From Bacteroidota bacterium (GTDB lineage: Bacteria; Bacteroidota; Bacteroidia; 2-12-FULL-35-15), in the NCBI GenBank assembly GCA_947479085.1, contig CANJYB010000019.1:1-64000 (forward strand): DNA of 64,000 nucleotides, read 5' to 3'. Below, piece by piece: positions 18,412 through 26,248 of the stretch. Within the stretch, counting starts at the first letter, position 1. Each line of letters starts with the position of its first letter. A program made the translations under genes and the position numbers. The notes under the pieces were generated by a model. The model was not told the DNA's origin, searched no databases, and was given only the letters and a program-made list of their open reading frames with translations.

Positions 18412-18720
18412 TCATTCCTTTACCACCTTCCCGTTCTTAATAACTCCCTTTTTGTTTCTCACTTCGTAAAGGTACATTCCTTTAGCAAGTTCCTCGGTGT
18501 TTAGCATGGTGGTGTTTGTAAAACTTTGTTTTAATAGTTTTCTGGATGAAAGTTCGCAAAGTGTTATTTCGGATGGTTCGTTTGTGTTTGATTGAATAGT
18601 TAGTTTGTCGGTAATGGGATTTGGGTAAATAGAAATATTTTTGAATTCTCTTTCAAAAGGAACTATTCCTTCTTGATTAAATTTTACGGAGTTCCTTAAT
18701 AATATCCCGAACTCATGGGA
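18412..18720 (-). pseudogene. Orphan T9SS type A C-terminal sorting domain (gene remnant)
   Basis: About 102 codons on the minus strand, bounded upstream by an in-frame TAA at 18721-18723 and with no start codon at its head. It encodes a textbook type A sorting domain: IYPNPITDKLTI, then TLCELSSRKLL, ELAKGMYLYEVRN and a basic end NGKVVKE. Such domains only function at the C-terminus of a large secreted protein, and no passenger lies upstream. The DNA upstream instead holds the 21-bp array B. It is the 3' remnant of a deleted or decayed secreted-protein gene. Confidence 0.85.
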
Positions 18721-18823
18721 TTAAAATTGTTGGTTTATATTGCTTTTGCCTTCAGGTTTGGGGTAAGAGAAAATTGTAACGCAATGATAATGAGACTCTA
18801 ACTGGAACATTATCATGTATTCG

Positions 18824-19104
18824 GTTAACATGAACACGATGTAGGTTAACACGGACCTGTTGGAGGTTAACACGAACCCGTTGGAGGTTAACACGAACCC
18901 GTTGGAGGTTAACACGGACCCGTTGGAGGTTTACACGGACCCGTTGGAGGTTTACACGGACCCGTTGGAGGTTAACACGGACCCGTTGGAGGTTAACACG
19001 AACCCGTTGGAGGTTTACACGAACCCGTTGGAGGTTTACACGGACCCGTTGGAGGTTAACACGGACCCGTTGGAGGTTAACACGAACCCGTTGGAGGTTA
19101 ACAC
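18824..19104. repeat. 21-bp tandem array B, thirteen copies plus a partial
   Basis: Units of exactly 21 bp start at 18824, 18845, 18866 and onward to 19076, with a partial unit from 19097. The core is GGTTAACACGGACCCGTT. Only two positions vary among the inner units (GTTAAC versus GTTTAC, and CGGACC versus CGAACC), and their combination hints at duplication of multi-unit blocks. The first unit is the most diverged. Very low divergence inside the array indicates recent expansion or homogenisation. One frame on each strand is open only because the period is a multiple of three. Confidence 0.97.
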
Positions 19105-19217
19105 ATGATTTTGCTGCCTTTTGGGTGAGTATTAAGAGGAGTTCTGTGAAATAGTTTTTGGGTCATTGCGAGTTTTTAACTAAGCAATGACAAGGTTTTC
19201 ACTTTTTAATAAAAAAA

Positions 19218-19371
19218 TACGTTTTGCGTACTCTTTGCTAATTTTATGCGGAGTATATTCCCGCACCAAAATCAGAAGACCTACACTAGAAAATAATCAC
19301 TTAAATGGCTATATTTTCAAAAAATGTACGTTTTGCGGACTGTTTGCTATTTTAAGAGGAATATATTGCCA
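19218..19371. repeat. Diverged direct repeat pair of about 45 bp
   Basis: 19218-19265 and 19327-19371 share TACGTTTTGCG, CTNTTTGCTA, ATTTTA and GGANTATATT in the same order with small indels (offset 109 bp). They lie in the leader region ahead of the gene at 19444. Nature unknown. Confidence 0.6.
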
Positions 19372-19415
19372 CTGAAAAAAAGAAGAAATAATTTCCGGTT
19401 GCATTAAAAAAACAA

Positions 19416-19423
19416 TAACTTTG
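19416..19423 (+). promoter_or_regulatory. Promoter -7 box for the 147-residue unknown protein
   Basis: TAACTTTG matches TAnnTTTG and ends 20 bases before the ATG at 19444. No well-spaced -33 element is seen. Confidence 0.5.
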
Positions 19424-19443
19424 TTGTATCAATATTTGAAATC

Positions 19444-19887
19444 ATGGGATTAGCACTTACATTAAAAAAAGAAAAAACCGATTCTTTGTATGCGCGCCTT
19501 GCATTATGTATAGCCATGGAAAGTTATATTGATTCTCAAAACGCTTTTGGTGTAATACTTCGTAAAAAGAACATGCTCGACATAGCACGTGTGTTGGCAT
19601 TACTCACCACTGTTGACAAAACCCGCGAAGGCGAAAAAATAGAGTTTCACCTGGAAGATGCGCTGACCTTGGTTACTTCTTTCGACATTACTCATAAGTC
19701 TTTGACCTCGCCTGATTCCCATCGTTTTGTACATTCCCATGCCAATGATGCCGAAAAACGCGAAGCACTGAAAAAAGAAATCATTCATTTCTGTAAAAAA
19801 ACAACCAACGAACTTTCTGAACAACCTGTTTTCAGAAATGAAGTGGAGCAACTTAAAAAATCACTCGAAAGTTTTGTTTACGAATAA
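19444..19887 (+). CDS. Conserved-looking hypothetical protein, alpha-helical
   Basis: 147 residues, soluble, with no signal peptide. Predicted mostly helical, with an N-terminal segment KKEKTDSLYARLALCIAMESYIDSQNAF, a central IARVLALLTTVDKTREGEKI, and a charged C-terminal helix ending SLESFVYE. Several histidines cluster in HRFVHSHAND. The family is not recognised. It has its own promoter box and is followed 64 bp later by another small unknown gene in the same direction; the two may be co-transcribed. Confidence 0.75.
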   Translation: MGLALTLKKEKTDSLYARLALCIAMESYIDSQNAFGVILRKKNMLDIARVLALLTTVDKTREGEKIEFHLEDALTLVTSFDITHKSLTSPDSHRFVHSHANDAEKREALKKEIIHFCKKTTNELSEQPVFRNEVEQLKKSLESFVYE

Positions 19888-19951
19888 TACTGTTTTATTA
19901 AAACAGAAATCATCCTTCGTTATTATTTCCAATCATTAACTTTCTCTTTAT

Positions 19952-20488
19952 ATGCCTGCTATTTCAGAGCTGATAAAGCAAATAAGTATTTCGTTAAAGC
20001 AGGACAATACCGATATTAACCGAAAACGATGGTCAGCTTATATTATTGAAAATACTATTCCCATTGTTCAACTTACAGAACTGATGCACCACGAACACCC
20101 CATAGCCATGCGGTTCAGCTGGGTGCTTGGCGATATTGCTGATAATCATCCCGAAGCATTGCGGGAATCGGTTCCTTATTTTTTTAAACACAGGAATGAA
20201 ATTAAATTTCCAAATTTCAATCGCAGCCTTGCCAAGTTCTTTTATTTATCAGGCGTTCCGGAAGAAATAGAAGGCGAAGCCATTGATGAGCTTTTTAAAT
20301 GGTTGATGGATGCAAAAATGAATGTAACTACCAAAACCTTTTCGTTACTGGCATTGCATAGGCTTACTCTTAAACATAAAGACCTTCAGCAGGAATTAAA
20401 ACTGGTGATAGAAGACCAATTGGGCAAAACAAGTGTATCGTTTGAAAATAAGGCAAGAAAGATATTAGCAGAGCTGAAAGAGAAGTAA
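19952..20488 (+). CDS. Hypothetical helical-repeat (HEAT/ARM-like) protein
   Basis: 178 residues, cytoplasmic. Consecutive amphipathic helices of about 15-20 residues (ISELIKQISISLKQ, WSAYIIENTIPIVQLTELM, IAMRFSWVLGDIADNHPEAL, TKTFSLLALHRLTLKH) look like degenerate HEAT or ARM repeats, suggesting a small protein-binding scaffold. No catalytic motif is visible. It is spaced 64 bp from the upstream unknown gene and is followed by a dispersed palindromic element. Not recognised as a named family. Confidence 0.7.
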   Translation: MPAISELIKQISISLKQDNTDINRKRWSAYIIENTIPIVQLTELMHHEHPIAMRFSWVLGDIADNHPEALRESVPYFFKHRNEIKFPNFNRSLAKFFYLSGVPEEIEGEAIDELFKWLMDAKMNVTTKTFSLLALHRLTLKHKDLQQELKLVIEDQLGKTSVSFENKARKILAELKEK

Positions 20489-20514
20489 GCTTTCGAAAAT
20501 AATTTCTTTTATTT

Positions 20515-20623
20515 GGGCGTGTCCCCCGATGAAGAATCGGGGGTCGGGCTTTCCGCTACAATCTTTTTTTGCCTCCCTATTTCAACCCAATAAAAAAAGG
20601 ATTTTCGCTGCAATCCCTCACGC
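20515..20623. repeat. Dispersed intergenic palindromic element (GGGCGTG...CACGC)
   Basis: About 109 bp bounded by GGGCGTG and its near-inverse CACGC. Inside is a perfect 8-bp stem CCCCCGAT / ATCGGGGG with a 5-base loop, followed by CGGGCTTTCCGCTACAATC. A T7 run and an A7 run can then pair, and a second TCGCTGCAATCCCTCACGC partly repeats CCGCTACAATC. I recognise this layout from memory as a repeat class widespread between genes in Bacteroidota; that recognition was not verified by a search. It is not protein coding. Both ends and the hairpins are directly visible. Confidence 0.75.
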
Positions 20624-20659
20624 AAGACTTCCCTTGTGCATTATGTATTAAATATGCAA

Positions 20660-20743
20660 AACTCAATACTCGTTACTCAAAACTCAATACTCATTACCCT
20701 ATACTCAATACTCGTTACTCAATACTTACTTCTTACTACATAA
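20660..20743. repeat. 21-bp tandem array G, about four copies
   Basis: Units at 20660, 20681, 20702 and a diverged one at 20723, each 21 bp. The core is ACTCAATACTCGTTACTCA. It lies between the GGGCGTG element and the M3 peptidase gene. The reverse complement of this unit matches the two-copy repeat at 61436-61477. Confidence 0.85.
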
Positions 20744-20797
20744 TACTTTCCCCACATTACCACAATTTAATTACTTTAGCGCCTCAAAAATATAAAA

Positions 20798-22969
20798 ATG
20801 AAAAAACATACATCATCCATCAAAATCGTTTATCCTGTTTTATGTGCATCCTTGCTGCTTGCAGTGGGCTGTACACCTAAAAAGTCTGATAACGCAACCT
20901 CTACTACTATGAACAGTAACAATCCCTTGGTACAAAAATGGGACGACCGCTATAACGGTATTCCAGCTTTTGATAAAGTAAAAATTGAAGACTTTGTTCC
21001 TGCAGAGGAAATAGCCATTGCCGAACAGCGCAATGAGATTAAAGCCATTGCAGAAAATACAGAAGCTCCCACCTTTGCGAATACAGTGGAAGCCCTTGAA
21101 AAAACAGGCATTACCCGCAAACGGGTAGAAGCTGTTTATTACGTATGGCAATCCAACATGGGTTCATCAGCATTAGATTCGGTACAGGAAATAATGGAAC
21201 CCCGCATTGCAGGTTTCGGAGATTCCATTACACAAAACACAGCCTTGTTCAAACGGATAGATGCGGTTTATAATTCTCCTGAAAAAGAAAAACTGACACC
21301 CGAACAACAACGTTTGTGTTTTAAATATTACAACAACTTTGTACTTGCCGGTGCCAAGCTGGATGATAAAAGTAAAGCAAGAGTAGCAGAGATAAACCAG
21401 AAACTGGCTGCCCTGTTTACCAAATTTAACCAGCACCAGTTGGCTGACGAAGGAGATAAATTTATGGAGATAACCAATGCCAAAGATTTAGATGGATTGC
21501 CGGAAGAAGTGAAAGCTGCTGCTGCAGGTGCAGCCGAAAAGAAAGGAAAAAAAGGCAGCTGGATTATTGCCAATACCCGTTCGTCAATCGAACCTTTTCT
21601 TACCGATGCTACTAACCGGGCTATGCGCGAAAAAGCATGGCGTATGTTCATCAGCCGTGGAGATAACGGTGATGCCAATGATAACAATGCCATCATTCCC
21701 GAAATATTACAGTTAAGAGCAGAACGTGCCAAACTATTGGGTTATGCCACTCATGCACATTGGAGACTGGCTGATAAAATGGCCAAAACACCTGAAAAAG
21801 CAATGGATTTATTAATGTCCGTTTGGACTCCTGCTGTGGAGCGTGTGCACGAAGAAGTGAAAGACATGCAGCAACTGGCGGATAAGGAAGGAGCAAAAAT
21901 TAAAATAGAAGCTTGGGATTACCGCTTTTACGCTGAAAAAGTCAGGAAAGCAAAATACGATCTTGATCAGAACCAGGTAAAGGAATATTTACAACTGGAA
22001 AAATTAAGAGAAGGATTGTTTTATGTAGCGGGCGAATTGTTTAACCTGGAATTCACACAGGTAAACGATGTTCCTGTATTTCACCAGGATGTAAGAGTAT
22101 TTAAAGTAATCAACAAAACCAGTGGTAAACAAATCGGGCTTTGGTATTTCGACCCTTATGCCCGCAAAGGAAAACGTTCCGGAGCATGGATGACAGCGTA
22201 TCGCGACCAGGAAAAACTGAACGGAGAAATCACGACTATTGTTTCGAACAATTGTAATTTCATCAAAGGAAAAGATGGAGAACCTGTTTTAATTTCATTG
22301 GAAGATGCACGTACATTGTTTCACGAATTTGGTCATGCATTGCATGGCTTGAATTCAAATGTTACTTATCCCCTGCTTTCAGGAACCAGTGTAGTAACAG
22401 ATTATGTAGAGTTTCCTTCTCAGCTATTGGAAAGATGGTTAACTACACCGGAAGTGTTGAACAAGTTTGCATTGCATTACAAAACAGGAGCACCAATACC
22501 ACAGGCATTGGTAGATAAAATTAATAATGCGTCTAAATTCAATACCGGTTTCTCCACTGTTGAAACATTATCAAGCGCATTGGTGGATATGAAAATACAC
22601 CTTGCAGGAGATGCTAAAATTGATCCTAAAACATTTGAAAAAGAAACATTGGCCGAACTTAAAATGCCATCCGAAATGGTAATGCGTCACCGCTTACCAG
22701 CCTTCGGACATATCTTTTCAAGCGATGGTTATTCTGCTGGATATTACAGTTATTGCTGGGCCGATGTGTTGAGTGCAGATGCATTTGCAGCATTTACTGA
22801 AGCAGGCGGACCATATGACAAAGCAGTTGCAAAACGCCTTTACGATAATATTTTCAGTGTGGGAGGTACTATCGATGAAGCTACAGCTTACCGTAATTTC
22901 AGAGGACATGAACCCAGCACTGATGCATTAATGATTGCCAAAGGATTTAAAGTAGTAGCTAAAAAATAA
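20798..22969 (+). CDS. dcp: M3-family zinc oligopeptidase, Dcp-like lipoprotein
   Basis: 723 residues. An N-terminal lipoprotein signal (lipobox LLAVGC, Cys25) puts it in the periplasm or outer membrane. The zinc site HEFGH lies at residues 509-513 within TLFHEFGHALHG, with the third ligand glutamate in TDYVEFPSQLLE about 28 residues on. The N-terminal half contains the helical M3 segments (EALEKTGITRKRVEAVYY, FLTDATNRAMREKAWRMF). The C-terminal signature FGHIFSSDGYSAGYYSYCWADVL is typical of peptidyl-dipeptidase Dcp / oligopeptidase A. Likely role: cleaving dipeptides from the C-termini of oligopeptides for nutrition or signal-peptide turnover. Monocistronic. Confidence 0.95.
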   Translation: MKKHTSSIKIVYPVLCASLLLAVGCTPKKSDNATSTTMNSNNPLVQKWDDRYNGIPAFDKVKIEDFVPAEEIAIAEQRNEIKAIAENTEAPTFANTVEALEKTGITRKRVEAVYYVWQSNMGSSALDSVQEIMEPRIAGFGDSITQNTALFKRIDAVYNSPEKEKLTPEQQRLCFKYYNNFVLAGAKLDDKSKARVAEINQKLAALFTKFNQHQLADEGDKFMEITNAKDLDGLPEEVKAAAAGAAEKKGKKGSWIIANTRSSIEPFLTDATNRAMREKAWRMFISRGDNGDANDNNAIIPEILQLRAERAKLLGYATHAHWRLADKMAKTPEKAMDLLMSVWTPAVERVHEEVKDMQQLADKEGAKIKIEAWDYRFYAEKVRKAKYDLDQNQVKEYLQLEKLREGLFYVAGELFNLEFTQVNDVPVFHQDVRVFKVINKTSGKQIGLWYFDPYARKGKRSGAWMTAYRDQEKLNGEITTIVSNNCNFIKGKDGEPVLISLEDARTLFHEFGHALHGLNSNVTYPLLSGTSVVTDYVEFPSQLLERWLTTPEVLNKFALHYKTGAPIPQALVDKINNASKFNTGFSTVETLSSALVDMKIHLAGDAKIDPKTFEKETLAELKMPSEMVMRHRLPAFGHIFSSDGYSAGYYSYCWADVLSADAFAAFTEAGGPYDKAVAKRLYDNIFSVGGTIDEATAYRNFRGHEPSTDALMIAKGFKVVAKK

Positions 22970-23036
22970 GTTATTAAGTAAATTCATAATTTTATCTGGC
23001 ATTCGTTACTTTAATCTTAGTTGAAGAACTACTAAA

Positions 23037-24128
23037 TTGAATAGAACAAGAATAACCTTCTTACTTTTCCTAACACTTACCTGCTGCGGACTTCAAACAT
23101 CCGCGCAGGTAAATGCAGGTTTTCGGGTAGTAGGTTATTATTGCGGCACCACCATTCCTGTCGATAGTTTTGAAATCAACAAACTAACCCATCTTATTTT
23201 CTGTTTCGGAAGCTTAAAAGAAAACCGTTTCAGCATTCATTCCGCTATCGATAGTGCTACCATTAAACGAATGGTGGAATTAAAAAGCAGGAACCCAAAT
23301 CTTAAAGTAATGCTGAGTCTTGGTGGTTGGGGTGGCTGTCAGATGTGTTCGGATGTATTCAATTCAGCAAAAGGAAGAAAAGAGTTTGTTCAATCGGTAA
23401 AAGAAATATCAGCTTATTTTAAAACAGATGGCATTGATTTGGATTGGGAATATCCTGCCATCAAAGGTTTTCCAGGCCATACTTTCCGGCCCGAAGATAA
23501 AACTAATTTTACTTTATTGCTTAAAGAATTAAGAGAAGTAAATGGAGCTTCCTTTGAAATCAGTTTTGCATCAGGTGGTTTTACTTCTTATATCAAGGAA
23601 TCGATTGACTGGAAAGAAGCCATTAAGTACACCAATTTTATTAACATCATGTCCTACGACTTAGTGCATGGGTACAGCAAAATAAGCGGACATCATACCC
23701 CATTGTATTCCACCCCGCAACAAACAGAATCTACTGACAATGCAGTGCAACTGATGCTGAAAGCAGGAGTGCCTGCTGAGAAACTGGTGATTGGGGCTGC
23801 CTTTTACGGGCGTTATTTTAAAATAGAGGACGGCAATAAGGTTGATTTATATATGCCCTGCAGCTTTTCACATGGGTTCTCTTCTAAGTTCAGTGCAGAT
23901 TCTCTTTCTGCAAAAAATGGTTTTGAAAAACATTGGGACGATGTGGCAAAAGCTCCATACGCAATCAATACCACAAGAAGATTACTCGCTACTTATGATG
24001 ATGAACAATCCATTGCTTTAAAAACAAAATATGCGGTTAAGAATAAGCTTGGCGGCATTATGTTCTGGCAACTTTACGATGATAAGTTTCATAATGGTTT
24101 GTTAGAGACTATCAATAAAAATAAATAA
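23037..24128 (+). CDS. Secreted GH18 chitinase
   Basis: 363 residues if the TTG at 23037 is the start. No in-frame ATG lies before residue 80, and the TTG yields a proper signal peptide (about residues 1-23, ending QTSAQ), so TTG was chosen. A GH18 TIM barrel follows: the SxGG motif in KVMLSLGGWGG, the catalytic DxxDxDxE motif DGIDLDWE (131-138, Glu138 as the acid), the NIMSYDL strand, and the final GIMFWQLYDD strand with Trp. There is no carbohydrate-binding or sorting domain, so it is a compact catalytic protein that hydrolyses chitin or related beta-1,4-GlcNAc polymers. It starts 68 bp after the M3 peptidase stop. Confidence 0.92.
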   Translation: MNRTRITFLLFLTLTCCGLQTSAQVNAGFRVVGYYCGTTIPVDSFEINKLTHLIFCFGSLKENRFSIHSAIDSATIKRMVELKSRNPNLKVMLSLGGWGGCQMCSDVFNSAKGRKEFVQSVKEISAYFKTDGIDLDWEYPAIKGFPGHTFRPEDKTNFTLLLKELREVNGASFEISFASGGFTSYIKESIDWKEAIKYTNFINIMSYDLVHGYSKISGHHTPLYSTPQQTESTDNAVQLMLKAGVPAEKLVIGAAFYGRYFKIEDGNKVDLYMPCSFSHGFSSKFSADSLSAKNGFEKHWDDVAKAPYAINTTRRLLATYDDEQSIALKTKYAVKNKLGGIMFWQLYDDKFHNGLLETINKNK

Positions 24129-24186
24129 CCTCTTCCCTCCTGCCCTTTCTTCACATTCAATAATAAAAGGGATTATTAAAAATAAT

Positions 24187-24194
24187 TATCTTTG
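24187..24194 (+). promoter_or_regulatory. Promoter -7 box for the TMTC-like gene
   Basis: TATCTTTG matches TAnnTTTG, 59 bases before the ATG at 24254. Confidence 0.5.
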
Positions 24195-24253
24195 AAAAAA
24201 ATTGAACAGTAAAACAAATCGTTTATTAAAACCATCTCTTATTTTTAAATAGT

Positions 24254-26200
24254 ATGGCAACAAACAAACCTGCAGCAAAAGTAAAAACTAACAAAACCCA
24301 TAGCAATGCATTTGCCGCATTGCCTGATAAAAAACTAATCATTCGCCTTTCGGTTATTTTATTTGTTGTTGCCTTTTTATTATATGCAAATACATTGCAC
24401 CATTCATACGTACTGGACGATGCAGCGGTGATAAAAGAAAACTCTTTAACCAAAGGTGGTATTCATTCCATTTCTAAAATATTAAGTTCGAGCTATCGCG
24501 AAGGATATTCAAACAACGACCATGGTACATACCGTCCTTTGTCCAAAATAATGTTCGCCATCGAATGGCAGCTTTCTCCTAACAAACCATTTTTAGGGCA
24601 TTTAATGAATGTTCTGTTTTATGCACTTAGCTGTGTGCTTTTATTCATCATGCTGATGCGTTATATAAAAATGAACGTGTATGTTTTGTTTTTTGCTGTG
24701 CTCTTATTTGCAGTGCATCCAATACATACCGAAGTAGTGGCCAATATCAAGAGCCGGGACGAAATAATGAGCACTTTGTTTTTAATTCTTTCTTTGTTAA
24801 CGGTATCCTCTTATTTGAATTCTAAAAAAATACTTTCCTTGCTACTCTCGGTAGTTTGCTTTTTTCTTGCGTTGCTTTCCAAGGAATCGGCAATTGTTTA
24901 CGTGGCATTGGTGCCGATAGTTATTTATTTCTTTTCAGAAGTATCGTTGAAAGAGAATTTGAAAATCACTGCAACCATAGCAGTAACTGCCTTTGTTTAT
25001 TTGTTCATACATCTGAAAGTAATGGGTGCCATTGGTATACCAAACATTCATCCCACCGATAACCCGATATTGATGGCCACAAGTTTTCTGCAACAAAAGG
25101 AAACGGCCATATTGATTTTAGGAAAGTATTTATTGTTATTGTTTTTCCCTCATCCTTTGTCCAGCGATTATTCGTTTAATGTTATTCCTATTGTTACTTC
25201 TGCTGCCAATGCAGGTTTCCTTATTTCATTGCTGTTGCACGTTACCTTATTAATTTATGCTTTAAAACAGTTTAAGAAAAAGGATTTTCTTTCTTTCTGC
25301 ATATTGTTTTATTTTATCAGCATGGCTATTGCTTCCAATATATTTATGATAATAGGAACCAATATGGCAGAACGATTGTTGTATTTTCCTTCCATTGGTT
25401 TCTGCCTTGCTATGGCTTACCTGCTTGCAAAAGCAGCAAAGCTGGATTTAAAAAACACGGCAGCCAAATTAAGTGCAGTACTTAATTCTAACAAAGGCAT
25501 TATAGCAGGACTAGTTGTGGTGCTAATCCTGTTTTCAATTAAAACCATTGCAAGGAACAAAGACTGGAAAACAGGTGTTGGTTTATACGAAAAGGATTTA
25601 AAAACTGTTCCCAACAGCAGCCACTTATTATTGTTTCATGCTGATAATTTAACCTTAAAAGATTCGTTAGTTGGGCTAAGTGATGAGCAAAGGAAAAACC
25701 ATTTTGCAATTGCCCAAAGAGAAATAGATAAGGCAATAAGCATTTACGAGCAACTTCCGGATGCTCACAATGTGGCAGGAAGAATATGGTATGAGTATAA
25801 AAACTACGATGCAGCTTTAAAGGAATATAGCAGAGCAATGGCCCTGAACCCAGGAATGGCTAATTACCACAACAATGTAGCTACCTGTTTGTTTGCAAAA
25901 GCTAATTACCCTGAAGCAGCCGCAGAATTTAAAAAAGCATCTGAACTAAATCCCAACGACCCGGATTCGTTTTCTAATCTTGGAAGCTCCTATGGAGAAA
26001 TAGGACAAGCTTATAAAAGAGCAAATGATGTGGAAAATGCAAATAAGTACCTTCACCTTGCAATAGACAATTTTACAATAGCCACGCAACTTAAACCTGA
26101 TTATAAAAGTGCGTTCCAGTTTTTAGGAATTACTTATAACAGCATAGGCGATACGATTAACGGAAAGAAGTACCTATATATTGGTAATCAAATGAAGTAA
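24254..26200 (+). CDS. Multi-pass membrane protein with C-terminal TPRs (TMTC / GT-C-like)
   Basis: 648 residues. A short cytoplasmic start is followed by about ten to twelve transmembrane helices (residues 30-430). The first extracytoplasmic loop carries LYANTLHHSYVLDDAAVI, with an aspartate pair at the place where GT-C glycosyltransferases have the catalytic acid. Later, VHPIHTEVVANIKSRDEI matches the conserved HP-H-TE-V-RDE segment of the TMTC family. The C-terminal third (about 480-648) holds three to four TPRs (YKNYDAALKEYSRAMALNPG, ANYPEAAAEFKKASELNPND). Related eukaryotic TMTC proteins are O-mannosyltransferases; bacterial members are likely lipid-linked-sugar glycosyltransferases acting on exported proteins. 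Substrate unknown. Confidence 0.8.
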   Translation: MATNKPAAKVKTNKTHSNAFAALPDKKLIIRLSVILFVVAFLLYANTLHHSYVLDDAAVIKENSLTKGGIHSISKILSSSYREGYSNNDHGTYRPLSKIMFAIEWQLSPNKPFLGHLMNVLFYALSCVLLFIMLMRYIKMNVYVLFFAVLLFAVHPIHTEVVANIKSRDEIMSTLFLILSLLTVSSYLNSKKILSLLLSVVCFFLALLSKESAIVYVALVPIVIYFFSEVSLKENLKITATIAVTAFVYLFIHLKVMGAIGIPNIHPTDNPILMATSFLQQKETAILILGKYLLLLFFPHPLSSDYSFNVIPIVTSAANAGFLISLLLHVTLLIYALKQFKKKDFLSFCILFYFISMAIASNIFMIIGTNMAERLLYFPSIGFCLAMAYLLAKAAKLDLKNTAAKLSAVLNSNKGIIAGLVVVLILFSIKTIARNKDWKTGVGLYEKDLKTVPNSSHLLLFHADNLTLKDSLVGLSDEQRKNHFAIAQREIDKAISIYEQLPDAHNVAGRIWYEYKNYDAALKEYSRAMALNPGMANYHNNVATCLFAKANYPEAAAEFKKASELNPNDPDSFSNLGSSYGEIGQAYKRANDVENANKYLHLAIDNFTIATQLKPDYKSAFQFLGITYNSIGDTINGKKYLYIGNQMK

Positions 26201-26248
26201 AGGAAGCTGTATTGTTTTCTTTCTCTCAGCTAAATAATAAGAGGAATG

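Larger units (their letters stand above)
18721..19443. other. Non-coding region with array B and a diverged direct repeat
   Basis: It contains the 13-copy 21-bp array (18824-19104), a diverged direct repeat (19218-19265 and 19327-19371), and the -7 box for the gene at 19444. Short frames across it are repeat artefacts. Confidence 0.7.

Noticed and set aside
18860-19108. Plus-strand frame of LEVNTDP-type heptads in array B
   Set aside because: Open only because the 21-bp period is a multiple of three; starts inside the repeat and has no promoter or flanking protein sequence.
19187-19375. 62-codon frame between array B and the gene at 19444
   Set aside because: Covers the diverged direct repeat; composition is unlike neighbours, and the repeat explains its internal similarity.
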